Source of the DNA: Zerene cesonia
Taxonomy: Eukaryota > Arthropoda > Insecta > Lepidoptera > Pieridae
NCBI RefSeq assembly: GCF_012273895.1
Contig: NC_052116.1
Coordinates: 2,666,001 to 2,730,000, forward strand
DNA length: 64,000 nt
Direction: 5' to 3'
In this document: positions 52,151-61,946 of the stretch, in pieces
Position numbering within the stretch: position 1 is the first letter of the stretch
Layout of the letters: the number at the start of each line of letters is the position of its first letter
Notes under the pieces: generated by a model
What the model saw: only the letters and a program-made list of their open reading frames with translations
What the model was told of the DNA's origin: nothing
Database searches by the model: none
Made by a program: the position numbers and the translations under genes

Positions 52151-52325
52151 ATGTGAGATAAGTACTTAGAAATTAAATATTTTAACGGATTTTAAACGCG
52201 ATTTATTCATTATATTATTAACCCGACGTTTCGAATACTTTACAGCGAGCGTGGTCACGGGGAGACTCTAAATGTATAATTCTCGCGTAAAATCAAACAC
52301 AAGAAAATACTATGTGAGATAAGTA
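52151..52325 (+). mobile_element. Fold-back family F, copy F6 (right arm lost)
   Basis: Element 52165-52311 between perfect 14-bp duplications ATGTGAGATAAGTA (52151-52164, 52312-52325). The left arm AGAAATTAAATATTTTAACG and loop (GCGAGCGTGGTCACGGGGAG) are present. The right arm is reduced to TCTAAATGTATAAT, followed by the tail CTCGCGTAAAATCAAACACA. The long duplication shows this short form is a retroposition product. Confidence 0.8.
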
Positions 52326-54024
52326 TATTATAAAACAACTCGCTTTATGAAAAATAAATCCTAATTCAATAACACATTAAAATTACCAGTAACAAACAAT
52401 TGTTTACACTAAAATAATTAAGTACTGTATACATATTGAAATAATAGCTCATATTTATGAAGATTTACAGAGATGCAGTGTAAGCGAGAGACTATAAGAT
52501 TTCTATATCGTTTGAACAGCAAGATTGTGTAACAAGAAATAAAGGTTTGGGGAATAAAGATTGCTTTTCGAAATATGTTTTTATGACGTAACAACGTTTC
52601 CTCGATCGTGAATATGATAGGAATTATTAAAAATAATAATATTGTATGTTGTCAATGTATGTTATTTTATGTTTTATTTCGCCTGACACTTTTCTTACAA
52701 TATTGAAATCCGTGTTTATGAAGTATTCCTATTATATATTTTACTTTTTATTTAAGACTTATCCAATTTAAATTAGGATCACATTTTAGAAGGATTTTTG
52801 TAAACAAATTCAGGTGACTCTCGGACGGAGCTGATCTTTAATTTATATCCAATCTAAAAACTTTTTTGTTTGACAGTAAATATCGACGTTGAAATTTATT
52901 TGGAGTTTATATTCATAAACTAATATATTAAGCAAGCTCAACGAAATTCGTTCAAGATGACGATAAAAGTGTTCGTTTTTATTTACGTATTTATTTTCAC
53001 GATACTGCCACCTCTAGCTTTATGTTCATGTATAGACTAGTATTGCTAGAGTAGTTAAATTGATTTTCAGCAAAAATATTAGGTAAGAACTAGATCGCAA
53101 CTGATATATTTATTTAATTGCGACTTTTTCTGAAGCGCTGTGCCTCATTACATATCTGTAATATACCATTGTTTCGGAAACAAAGCTTTATCGAGAAGGA
53201 AATAACAAAATGTTTATGCACATATCGAAAAAACATCAAATCAAATTGTCATCATCACATTCCATGGAAAATATTGTATTTAAGTTTAGTCTTGCTTTTC
53301 TTCAATTATTCTTCAATTCATGTTTTAATACACGATTACATTAAATTTCTTGCCTGATCAAATCATTAGACGGATGTGAAGACATCTTGCATTAAATATG
53401 AGATACTCATATTATCTAGGAGCCACCACGCCCACAACACGCCAGTAAACAGGATCCCATGTTGCCTCAAGCCTAATTAATCTCGAGTTGTATGAACAGT
53501 TGGACAAACAGATAAATTGCCTGCTATCGAGCATACATATTATTTAATTAATAACATACGTGTGTAGAATGTTCACATGTATTTATCATTTGAATAGTTT
53601 GATTGGGATGTTTATGAAGCGAATTATTTCATGATGAATTTTGTTATGCGATGTGTCGATAGTCGATAGTAAACTTTATATATGTAATGCCCCCAATAAT
53701 GCGTTTTGGGTTAACTTATTCAATATCAAAATTGTTCACAGATAAGTAAAGCAAAGAAGGGTTTTTATGGTGTTATTTGTCACACTTGGTTTATTAACTA
53801 ACATTTTATTAATTTTCATTAATTTATTAATGTATCATCATTTATTGTCATGCCAACGTCAAAAGTTAATCATCCGGATATAGTATTTAGTTATTCGTAT
53901 CACGTAGTTTGTTTAAACAACAGTTTGCTGAATACTGAATTTATCGAAAAAGGTCATTTAGTTTGATTACCAACATTTAAAAAGTCTATAATGGGGTATA
54001 TATAAGCATATTAGTAATATAAAT
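52326..54024. other. AT-rich DNA, no gene recognised
   Basis: Frames are short and AT-driven, and no repeat family was recognised. Confidence 0.35.
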
Positions 54025-54175
54025 TCATCATCATCAGCATCGTATTACCAATGCTGAGACACAGGCTTTCTATGAGAATTGTGATGACATGAGACATCTG
54101 CCAACCCCGCTGGCTAATGCGGGTGCCTTTAATTTTTTCCTCACGATGTTTTGTTGTGTTGGTTGTGGATCCTTC
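54025..54175 (-). mobile_element. SINE family S, diverged copy S5
   Basis: TCATCATCATCAGCATCGTA, ATGCTGAGACACAGGCTTTC TATGAG, GACATGAGACATCTGCCAAC and TTCCTCACGATGTTTTG follow the family order with small deletions. Head missing. Confidence 0.65.
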
Positions 54176-54895
54176 TTGATTGACTTTACCACAAATGACT
54201 TAAGCATAAAGCCTTTGGAGTAAATTCAATCACAAGAACATATGCAATTATTTGCTATAGATTGAGTCTACAACAGACATATTTTTCTTAGTAGTACGGT
54301 TAAGTCATTTAATATATACCATTTTTAATTATCACCACCCTTATAACACGACTTTTTAATCTATTTAAAATCGCTTTCCACATAGTAAAGAAGCTTTAAT
54401 AAATAATATACTATATTTTATAGTTTCTTTCAAGCCATTCTGAGAGACCAAGGATATTTAGTATCACATAAATACACACTGTATGAAAAGTATCATCTCA
54501 ACTGTAAAAATACATTGTACTCAATAAGACTGACGATAACACGACAATGATGTTACTATCATTTCATAAAGGCTGAATGTTTACACTTCAATAGAAACTA
54601 TTCTTTATCACATACAAATCTAAGCTTTATTCCGTGTACAGAAAGTTCATTTCTTGTTTCATCAGTGATACGTTCGTTATAGAGTTTTGGCAGGCTAATA
54701 AAGAGGGCATTATGACTGGTTGTCAGCGTGAAAGCAAATATAATATAACCAGAGAGCTGGAAAAGATAGAAAATAAATTGAAATAGCGAAGAAAATGACG
54801 TCATACGAAACGTTAGCAGATCAAAAGCATCAAAGTAAACATATGATAAATTCAAGCCATTTCGTAAGAACAAAACTGTTCCATGACCTGAATGT
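54176..54895. other. AT-rich DNA, no gene recognised
   Basis: The 91-codon minus-strand frame (54598-54873) is Phe/Ser-rich with a hydrophobic middle. No motif, and likely chance. Confidence 0.3.
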
Positions 54896-55187
54896 CCTTA
54901 ATATTATAAATGCGACAGTTACTCCGTCTGTTTGTATGTTTGCTTTATTTGGACGGAACCCTTAAAGCTCGCCAACTCGTACTCGAGCATTTTATAAATT
55001 TTGAATGTAACACCATGTTTCAGAATATATTAATTTCGGAGTGATTTTTCATGTGAATGAGAAGAAAGAGTAGCCTATCCTCCTAACTTCAGACACAAAC
55101 ATCATTTCACAATACCGCTATATTGCGAGAGAAGAAGGACAAACATCCAAACGACACACATTTTCACATTCAGATTATCAGTAAGAA
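54896..55187. mobile_element. Nested Helitron and family R fragments
   Basis: Three pieces in a row: a plus-strand Helitron 5' end (TAATATTATAAATGCGACAG TTACTCCGTCTG), a family R 3' fragment (GACGGAACCCTTAAAGCTCG CCAACTCG at about 54951), then a minus-strand Helitron-like body ending GAAGGACAAACATCCAAACG and TTTTCACATTCAGATTATCA. It looks like insertions into, or recombination between, older copies. Confidence 0.5.
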
Positions 55188-55263
55188 CGTATTTTTTGCT
55201 ATTGTCCAAAAATTATAAATAAATAGCTGGATCTATAGACTTAAAGATTTTTAGGATACAAAT

Positions 55264-55613
55264 ACAATCTTATTGTGGGAGTCGAGCACGCTTCGGCACG
55301 AATTGGGCCAGCTCGCACCGGGGAAGTACCACACCCCCACAGAAAACCGGCGTGAAATAGTGGCATGCCACTGTGTTTCGTACGGTGAGTGGGGGAGCCG
55401 GAGGCCTATTTCCTTTTCCTCACCCGTCCCAGTCCATTCCTTCTTTCCTGTCATGAATTCGTTCCTTTTCCCTTACCCACTAAAAGCGGGCAGCGCATTC
55501 GCAGAGGCACTACCTTTGCGAATGTTCATGAGCGGTGGTGATCGTTTACCATCAGGCGAACCACCAGCTCAGTTGCCCGCTATGACATAAAAAAAAAAAA
55601 AAAAAAAAAAAAA
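55264..55613 (+). mobile_element. Poly(A) SINE family G, full-length copy G7
   Basis: Sense orientation: TTGTGGGAGTCGAGCACGCT TCGGCACGAATTGGG, CACCGGGGAAGTACCACACC, GTGGCATGCCACTGTGTTTC (containing the palindrome GTGGCATGCCAC), CGGTGAGTGGGGGAGCCGG, GCGGGCAGCGCATTCGCAG, GGTGATCGTTTACCATCAGG and an A run at about 55588-55613. A 105-codon frame is open along the sense strand (55273-55590), and its TAA stop is formed at the poly(A) junction. The long, pure A run suggests recent insertion. Confidence 0.85.
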
Positions 55614-56169
55614 ATTATTAAGTATAGAACACTTTCTTTAACTTACGCAAAATATTTTTCAAAAATTTCTTTAGGTTACTTATGGATTGGTTCAAAACGA
55701 AATATAAATAGAGCACTTCTAAGATTCACATTGTTGTCCGTCTTTTTATTAAGCGAAACCGCTATTGAAAAGGCAAATCGATTTCTTTTTTCCTTTGAAG
55801 GGTTTTCCGCAACTTTTTTTGCAGCTGATTGAATGCTGTATATAATAAATGTTCGGTTAATGGTAGTTTTTAATAAAACAGTTTCTGGCCGTTTTTGCTG
55901 GTTTTATCGTGATCGTATAGTAAAATCTAGGCATAGAAATAGACACACATATATCTTTATTTGGCAATAAAAAAAGATACAATAAAAGTAAGCATAAGAC
56001 ATATAAAATACATTTGTATACAAATATACAAAGACGCTTAAATGGTTCCAACATCAGTATCAATACCGGAGAAAGTTTCTGCAACACTGTTTCTCAGTGT
56101 CGACCATTAAAATACGATATGCGGTTTTAACAACAATGTATGGTTCCCAGCCATACATAATATGTATAC
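55614..56169. other. AT-rich DNA, no gene recognised
   Basis: No repeat or credible frame recognised. Confidence 0.3.
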
Positions 56170-56480
56170 AATATTTCAACATCGTCATCAGCCCATATAT
56201 GTTCCCACTGCTGGGACACAGGCCTCCTATGAGGGTTCAGGCCATAATCCACCACGCTGGCCAAGTGCGGGTTGGCAGATGTCACATGTCGTCGAACTTT
56301 TGATTCTTGGACATGCCGGTTTCCTCACGATGTTTTCTTTCACCGTTTTAAGCAGTGGTCATGCTATCCACATGTGCAGATAAATTGAAAAATCAATTTA
56401 TTTCCTGCACGCTCGCCTGGTCTCGAACCCCGACTTATCGATTTTGAAGTCCGGTGAAAGTGAAGTGAATATTTCAACAT
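56170..56480 (-). mobile_element. SINE family S, nearly full copy S6 with 13-bp TSD
   Basis: Element 56183-56467 between perfect 13-bp duplications AATATTTCAACAT (56170-56182, 56468-56480). It runs from the short (ATC) tail through CCCATATATGTTCCCACTGC, ACCACGCTGGCCAAGTGCGG and CACCGTTTTAAGCAGTGGTC to the box B region (GGTCTCGAACCCCGACTTAT CG). The box A end is replaced by CGGTGAAAGTGAAG, so it stopped about 25 bp short of the S1 start. Confidence 0.85.
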
Positions 56481-56518
56481 GACAATTGATAATTACACAA
56501 TAGAAAAAATCATATACT

Positions 56519-56630
56519 TCATTACATAGTATAAAACAAAGTCGCTTTCTCTGTCCCTCTATCCCTGCGTATGCTTAAATCTTTTAAACTACTCCGAATT
56601 AACGCTTGCGAAGCCGCGCGCAAAAGCTAG
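56519..56630 (+). mobile_element. Short Helitron-like element
   Basis: TCATTACATAGTATAAAACA AAGTCGCTTTCTCTGTCC at the start and AACGCTTGCGAAGCCGCGCG CAAAAGCTAG|T at the end (CTAG 56627-56630). A separate small family with the same terminal logic. Confidence 0.6.
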
Positions 56631-57021
56631 TATTCAATAAGACCCGAAGATATCATATCAGTCTTTTGTTTTAAAATAATATAATATTGTTTATTCTAAT
56701 TATTCCCTCTCTTTGTAAAGCCATGCAAGTCGTAGGTACATATTACAATTTTGTCAAATTTCCATTGAGTCAAATTTTAAGTTATATTTCTTATTAAACA
56801 ACTTTTAACAACAACAAACTTGCAGATTTTTAGCATGCAATATAGAATTAGAATTAACAAATTGTAACGTTACTAAACAGGTACCTGCTAGAAAATTCCC
56901 TAGAAGAATGGCGCAAAAGATAGCAGAATAGGATCTTCAAGGTATGTAAATAATATATGCTTACGACAAACCATTTAATATAAAGCCAAGGCATCAATCA
57001 ATAAGATTAAACACCGGTCTT

Positions 57022-57095
57022 TTCTGGGGGTGTGGTACTTCCCCGGTTCGAGCTGGCCCAATTTGTGCCGAAGCGTGCTCGACTACCACACACAC
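57022..57095 (-). mobile_element. SINE family G, 5' head fragment G8
   Basis: TCTGGGGGTGTGGTACTTCC CCGGTTCGAGCTGGCCCAAT then GCCGAAGCGTGCTCGACTAC CACACAC: only the 5' head region remains. Confidence 0.65.
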
Positions 57096-57342
57096 AAATT
57101 CAAACATACTTATACAAGCGACCTCAATTGTGGTTATTTTCGGCGACTGACTTTAAAACCGTAGTTTGTTATATAACACAATTTGTTTTCCTATATATAT
57201 TATATAGAGCCTACTTACATTGACGGAACATCATTTTTTACTGTACCCGTACATCTACGGTTTTGCGGTTATATAGCCGATTAGCGCTCGCGGGAAAAAG
57301 CGTAGTGCAGCCTCGTAATAATAGGTTGAATTAGGAATTTGT

Positions 57343-57530
57343 AGCCAATTATGAATTAAGAAATTAAATACTTTTTAACGGATTTTAAACGTGATTTATT
57401 CATTATATTATTAACCCGACGTATCGAACACTACAGTAAGCTTGGTCGCGAGGAGACTGGAGTCTTTAATTTCTATAATGTATAAATACTCGCGTAAAAA
57501 CAAACACAAGAAAATACTAAGCCAATTATG
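57343..57530 (+). mobile_element. Fold-back family F, copy F7
   Basis: Element 57354-57519 with 11-bp duplications AGCCAATTATG (57343-57353, 57520-57530). Left arm AAGAAATTAAATACTTTTTA ACGG; right arm shortened to AGTCTTTAATTTCT; loop with AAGCTTGGTCGCGAGGAGAC TGG; tail ATACTCGCGTAAAAACAAAC ACAAG. Confidence 0.8.
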
Positions 57531-57982
57531 TTTTTTTTTGTCCACATGTCATAGAGGAGAATTAGTTTGAGGCAAAATTGATTATTGCATAGGATTGTTA
57601 TTGCATAACGTATTTTTATGACATTGCTAGGTCATAAATTAATTGCTGAAATTAATTTGATGTGAAGCGTCTTTTAGTTCCAGATACCAAGATAGATTTT
57701 TAGGTCGATGCATCCAGATCTGTGTAAATAAGTTAGGTTTGAACCGATGGCCTACTTGGTAGTTCGTTACTTAGCGTAACAACTGAAAGTAAAAACAACT
57801 TAAAGTTTAGAGGCTTGATATCCACACCCTACTTGGTGTCCTATAATTACACTTTTTAAACTTAGCTTCAACTTAGTGCTTTCATTATTACGTGAACTCA
57901 TTTTAATTATGTTTAAGATGGAAAATTATATGTCTAGGATATTTAGGGGCTGGATACAAAGTATAAAATAAGTTAAAAACAA
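57531..57982. other. AT-rich DNA, no gene recognised
   Basis: No repeat or credible frame recognised. Confidence 0.3.
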
Positions 57983-58018
57983 TTCCCACTACGGGGACAC
58001 AGGTCTCCTATGAGTTAG
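57983..58018 (-). mobile_element. SINE family S, short 3' fragment S7
   Basis: ATTCCCACTACGGGGACACA GGTCTCCTATGAG, matching the region next to the tail. No clear duplication. Confidence 0.55.
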
Positions 58019-58130
58019 AGGTATATTAAATATAAAAACGGTTATTCGGATAATTTAAACAGTTCAGAATATGGTCAATCCTTCTTTTATTACTATTCTT
58101 TTGCAATTCTTCAACAGCAGGTAACACGTT

Positions 58131-58232
58131 TGTAGAGACCCTATCTCTGTAATTATTCATAGGCGTAGGGCGGGGTAGCGATCGCTTTCCATCAGGCAAA
58201 CCACCAGCTTCTCTGCCCGCTATGACATGAAA
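58131..58232 (+). mobile_element. SINE family G, 3' fragment G9
   Basis: GGTAGCGATCGCTTTCCATC AGGCAAACCACCAGCTTCTC TGCCCGCTATGACATGAAAA matches the 3' end of the family in sense orientation. Confidence 0.65.
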
Positions 58233-58604
58233 AACCTCCGAACCTTATATCTAAATAAGTCATAAATATGTAATCGCTTCCACATCAATATATCCTCAGA
58301 CATTCAACGTTTAATTATGAACTTCCCATGAGCGTAGTTACTCTCAATGTTTGCCTTAAATGTTTCAGTCGATAGTTGATAATTTATGGAGCCAAACTTG
58401 TTAGTACCTATTCAAGTTGTACATGAGAGATATAGTTCATTGAAAAGTTACCTTTAGGGCTGGGCTTTTTAGAAGACGCAATTTTGTTTTTTAAATATGG
58501 AGAGGGGTGTTAGAAGAATATTCACTTAAAGTTTATTGGTACGCCCTCTTGCCCCGCAGCCATCATCCTGTAAAAAAGGTTTCACGCATTATCATTTTTC
58601 ATGC

Positions 58605-58745
58605 AATAGTGGACAATTGAGCTGGTGGTTCGGTCAAGTGGAGGTGTTTCAGAGGCAGGGCCGCTGCAAATGTGTTGCCCGCCTTTAAGGGACAAAGTAT
58701 AAAGAAAATATTGACGATCGGAAAAAAGGAGGGGATTTATTGGTA
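58605..58745 (-). mobile_element. SINE family G, degraded copy G10
   Basis: AGTGGACAATTGAGCTGGTG GTTCGG, GGCCGCTGCAAATGTGTTGC CCGCC and TTGACGATCGGAAAAAAGGA follow the family order with a deletion in the first part. The minus-strand frame at 58582-58767 is the element itself. Confidence 0.6.
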
Positions 58746-59270
58746 TTTTATTCATTATCGGTAGCAAATTTGAAGCGAATTGTCTTCAACACAAAGTTGT
58801 TCTGTTACTTTTAAATGTAAAATAAAGTTATATACAAAAATTAATTCAAAGTTGTAAACAAATTTTCTTTTACACACAAAATCCTTTCTTTATTTAAATA
58901 TTTTATGTTTGTTTAAGAGTTGTAGATACGTATTCAAATAGTATTACATAACAACACTAGGTTATATATTACATCGTGCAAAATTAGTTATTTATTTTTA
59001 TACAATTTATGAACAATGTTTTCCCAAACCCATTCATAACACACAACTGTAAAATAACGAAATTGACCATTTTTCGAATTTATAATAAACTCTTATGATG
59101 CAATTAAATTATTTATTTTGAACGATTGTGTTTTCTCCTCATCATAAATATTGCATATCTTATTCAATCAGAAAATGTTTTGAAATATCTCAAAAAATAA
59201 GATATTCCACTATATTTAAGAGAGTTTATATTTAATGCTTTAAAATTTAAGACGAAGATTTATTTACCGT
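58746..59270. other. AT-rich DNA, no gene recognised
   Basis: No repeat recognised. If the candidate exon at 59271-59499 is real, this is the start of its intron. Confidence 0.3.
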
Positions 59271-59499
59271 TTTTGAAAACTTCTTCAGCTGTAGCGCGAT
59301 ATTTGGCAGGAGCAAAACTTACATCTTTGCGTCGACGACTTAGGAGTTCTTGACACGTGAATGGAAGAAATACTACGTATACGCCTCGCGTATATTTCTC
59401 CGTCCGTCTCTGTTCGAATAACAGTAATGTACAAGAGACTAATGCGAAATTAATCAAACTGAGTGCTAAGTCTGCGATTTTAGTAAAATAGCACACCAT
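59271..59499 (-). CDS. Candidate first coding exon, membrane-anchored or secreted product
   Basis: ATG at 59499 opens a frame whose product starts MVCYFTKIADLALSLINFAL VSCTLLLF, a hydrophobic segment of about 18 residues preceded by a Lys, then a Arg/Lys-rich soluble part (EQRRTEKYTRGVYVVF, ELLSRRRKDVSFAPAKYRAT AEEVF). Two donor sites fit: a consensus-like AAAGAT|GTAAGT at about 59327 and AAAAACG|GTAAAT near 59267. CpG-containing codons and base use stand out from the AT-rich surroundings. The pattern suits exon 1 of a type II membrane or secreted protein transcribed leftwards. No family is recognised, no second exon was found, and chance is still possible. Confidence 0.3.
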
Positions 59500-60030
59500 T
59501 ACGATTCAATTAACAGTACAATACAATTCAATAATTATCATTGTAACCAAATTTTTATTCTGCAAAAACAGTAAAAATATCCCATTTTATAATTTACTCA
59601 TGTCATTTTAGTTTCGATTCAATTGTGTTTCAATGGAACATCATTGATCTTAAATATTAAATAGAAATTGTCACCGCTCTGATATTTTATAATTATTAAT
59701 GATACTCGTTTATGGTCCCGCAGGACAGGCACTGCCTAGTGCGAGATTCAATGAATTCACATTCGTATATTAACTTTTAACTTTAAGAACCTTGGACACG
59801 TGCGTATTACTTGTGGTTGTTATGTCTATCTTAAAGTAATAAAGATTTTTTAATTTTAATATTAATTTCTTTTTAAATATTTAGCACACTTTAGGTAGTC
59901 TGTTAAAGCAATCTTACGCAATTGAAGCATTTTTAATTTAGCAGACTTGGAACTCAGTCACATTATTGTATCTATTTATAGAAATTAATATACTTATATG
60001 ATCAAAAATATTTTAAATGAAACAAAATCA
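59500..60030. other. AT-rich DNA, no gene recognised
   Basis: It would contain the promoter of the 59271-59499 candidate. No clear TATA or initiator signal was identified for the minus strand. Confidence 0.3.
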
Positions 60031-60255
60031 CACTAATATTATAAATGTGAAAGTTTGTTTGTTTGGATGTTTGGCCGCCAATCACACTGAAAGTACTGAA
60101 CAGATTTGATGATGTTTGGTATAACAGACAGGGTATGACCTGACTTGGTTGATGGGTTATATTCATCCTGATTAACTGTACCCTTGGAATAAGACAGGAA
60201 TAGACAGTCACTAAATCATTTGTAAATGTCCTAATACCATGCGGGCAAAGCTATT
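60031..60255 (+). mobile_element. Helitron-like element, degraded
   Basis: ACACTAATATTATAAATGTG AAAGTTTGTTTG at the start, ACTGAACAGATTTGATGATG TTTGGTATAACAGACAGGGT in the body, and CATGCGGGCAAAGCTATT at the end (for GCTAGT). It directly precedes a family A Helitron. Confidence 0.6.
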
Positions 60256-60284
60256 AATTAATAAAATATTAAAGTACGAAAAAA

Positions 60285-60484
60285 TCCTACTAATATTATA
60301 AATGCGAAAGTTTGTAAGGATGTGTGTGTGTTTGTTGCTCTTCCACGCAAAAATTGCTAAACCGATTGCAATGAAATTTGGTACGTAGACAGCTGGACAA
60401 CTGGAATAACATATGGGTAACTTTTTATCCCGATATTCCTACGGGATATGGACTTACGCGGGTGAAACTGCGGGGCACAGCTAG
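60285..60484 (+). mobile_element. Lep1-type non-autonomous Helitron (family A), full copy
   Basis: A|TCCTACTAATATTATAAA at the 5' end and GGGGCACAGCTAG|T at the 3' end (60481-60484), with the body matching the copies at 12436 and 30000. The hairpin GCGGGTGAAACTGC has one mismatch. Confidence 0.9.
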
Positions 60485-61475
60485 TATTATAATATAACAT
60501 CACGGCGATTGAATTCACAACTCGTTATAAGCCGTGATACGTCAGATTATTCGATTCTAAATAGAAATTCACCAAGCACGTAAGTGCACCTGAGCGCAAT
60601 ATTCACGAAATGCATGACAAGTTACTTGAATTATCCAATGACATGCGACCGCACTGCTTTCTATTCAGCATTTGGCGAATTGCCCAAAATCGCAGCGTCT
60701 CGATAAGCGCCAATAGTTTTCCTTCGACCTCTTTAAGACAACTCTGACTTAAAGTTGGCGAGAGTTGATCATCTTGTTATAATGTTAAAATGTCCATAAT
60801 TGTAGTAGTAAAAAATATACTTTCGAAATAACAAAATAAGTATTTAAAATGTGATGGATTCGATTATTCGTTACGGAGCTCTATATAAATAAAATTGGAT
60901 CATTTACCTTCTTATGTTATAAATATTAAAGCTTTTTGTTTCATTAATTAATTGTATGCAATTTATATGGTAAACTAGTAAAAACTTCACTATAAAGCGA
61001 ACAAAAATGCATACAAGTGTTATTATTTATGTTAAAATCGATTTCTTTGTATTTAGTCTCATCTAAAAAAGAATGATAATCATCAGTAACATACACTATC
61101 AATACTAATTGATGTACAATAAAATGCAAATATTTAATAGCTGTATTGAGGTTTAATTTGTGTATTGCTAGTGATATTCTAATGCAGTATGTTGGCTCTA
61201 TAACTAATTAGCTCTGTAGGTTTTAACCATTGAAACTATTATCCTATACCTGATTACCTGTTACCTTAATTACGAAGTTCAACTGTTAAACGTATGTTCG
61301 TGAGGTTTCTTATTAATTTTTCTTTCCATGTATTTTCATCGTTCAATAGAACGGTTATGATAATAATAATACGAGTGTTTGTATTATCAGAGAGTTTAAT
61401 GTTTAAATTTGGAACACAAAACCAAGTTCATAACATAAACAATAATTAATTCATTAATGACGATTGTTTGAATCC
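60485..61475. other. AT-rich DNA, no gene recognised
   Basis: No repeat or credible frame recognised. Confidence 0.3.
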
Positions 61476-61655
61476 CTACTAATATTATAGACGCGAAAGT
61501 AACTCTGTCTGTGTTTTTTTACATCTAAAAAAACAGTTCCAATTTGGAAGAAATTTGGTGCAGGGATAGTTTGGTACCCGAAAAAGCTGAGGATATATTT
61601 TATCCGGAAATTTCAAGACAACGGGAACTATGCAAAAACTTATATTGTGACTTAC
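61476..61655 (+). mobile_element. Helitron-like relic, family E-type, 3' end lost
   Basis: CCCTACTAATATTATAGACG CGAAAGTAACTCTGTCTGTG, then GGAAGAAATTTGGTGCAGGG ATAGTTTGGTACCCG and CAAGACAACGGGAACTATGC. It stops before the GC-rich 3' end. Confidence 0.6.
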
Positions 61656-61708
61656 TTAGAGTACATAAGATATTATAAGTTATAAGTATACTGAACGTTG
61701 CTTGATAT

Positions 61709-61946
61709 GTCATCATCATCATCATCAGCCCATATATGTTCCCACTGCTGGGACACGGGCCTCCCATGAGGGCTTAGTCCATGATCCACCACGCTGGCCA
61801 AGTGTGGGTTGGCAGATGTCACATGTCGTCGAAATTTTTTATTCTCAGACATGCCGGTTTCATCTGGATGTTTTTCTTCACCGTTTCGAGCAGTGGTGAT
61901 GGATCCACATGTGCAGATAAAAAAATTTGAAAAATCAAAAAAGTAA
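61709..61946 (-). mobile_element. SINE family S, copy S8
   Basis: (ATC)5-like tail at about 61710, CCCATATATGTTCCCACTGC TGGGACACGGGCCTCCCATG, ACCACGCTGGCCAAGTGTGG, GACATGCCGGTTTCATCTGG and CCACATGTGCAGATAAAAAA. Head missing. The plus-strand frame at 61702-61899 is incidental. Confidence 0.75.
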
